Positions 63,900 through 64,000 of a stretch of 64,000 bases of DNA are shown in pieces. Position 1 is the stretch's first letter; each line of letters begins with the position of its first letter. Source of the stretch: Bradyrhizobium sp. CB1015 (GTDB lineage: Bacteria > Pseudomonadota > Alphaproteobacteria > Rhizobiales > Xanthobacteraceae); NCBI RefSeq assembly GCF_025200925.1, contig NZ_CP104174.1, forward strand, positions 2,480,001-2,544,000, read 5' to 3'. A program made the position numbers and the translations under genes. The notes beneath the pieces are model-generated. The model was not told where the DNA came from, ran no database searches, and was given only the letters and a program-made list of their open reading frames with translations.

Positions 63900-64000
63900 G
63901 GTATTAGCCACGTAACGGCGAGAAGCCCGGCAATCTTCCAACCGATCAGGCAAGCAAATTCACTCTGGTGATCAATCAGAACCGCAAAGACGCTTGGCAT

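Overview
The window looks like chromosomal accessory DNA of a Bradyrhizobium-type alphaproteobacterium (Nitrobacteraceae). Support for this: the ClpX, DnaQ and bacterioferritin sequences are of rhizobial type, there is an Irr-box-like palindrome in front of the bacterioferritin gene, HWE and multi-GAF histidine kinases are present, and GC content is high with long antisense shadow frames. No rRNA, tRNA or CRISPR array was recognised. This assignment is inference from sequence character; no database was searched.

Region 1 (about 0.3-27.3 kb) is a stress and detoxification block with many decayed genes. It holds a periplasmic cupin, a thioredoxin-fold peroxidase, a membrane protein, an RND efflux pair followed by a quinone-oxidoreductase-like MDR enzyme, a broken [2Fe-2S] protein, a cytochrome c, AraC and LysR regulators, a second ClpX-like unfoldase that has lost half of its zinc finger, a PNPOx-like flavoprotein, a glutathione transferase, a second MDR copy in opposite orientation, an MFS exporter, bacterioferritin, nitroreductase, an AhpD-like protein and an azoreductase. 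Scattered relics (a cupin tail, an SDR head, a LysR tail, a frameshifted NTF2-like gene) show repeated duplication and loss.

Region 2 (about 27.5-41 kb) is a mosaic of mobile and defence genes. It contains an XRE regulator, an unknown gene behind a dnaQ 3' scrap, a large serine recombinase with an extra transposase-like C-terminal domain, a 15-bp tandem palindromic repeat, a ProQ/FinO-like gene, a SEC-C protein with a nuclease-like core, and a three-part wreck. The wreck is a tyrosine integrase cut off just before its catalytic tyrosine, joined to a resolvase scrap, joined to the C-terminal half of a reverse transcriptase. An EVE-HNH modification-dependent nuclease and a DUF4760 membrane protein follow.

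Region 3 (about 41.2-48.5 kb) is the most distinctive part. It is a compact, translationally coupled replication module: AlpA-like and HTH regulators, two small proteins, a beta-clamp (DnaN) paralogue, a prim-pol primase, an SF2 helicase, a winged-helix protein, then five 16-bp iterons, two more small genes and a resolvase. I read it as the replication core of an integrated or formerly autonomous element carrying its own sliding clamp.

Region 4 (about 48.9-63.9 kb) is signalling and metabolism: a PAS-HWE kinase, two small conserved-looking genes, a Baeyer-Villiger-type monooxygenase, a winged-helix/TPR regulator, a hybrid-free histidine kinase with seven GAF domains paired with a receiver-only response regulator, and a secreted alpha/beta-hydrolase.
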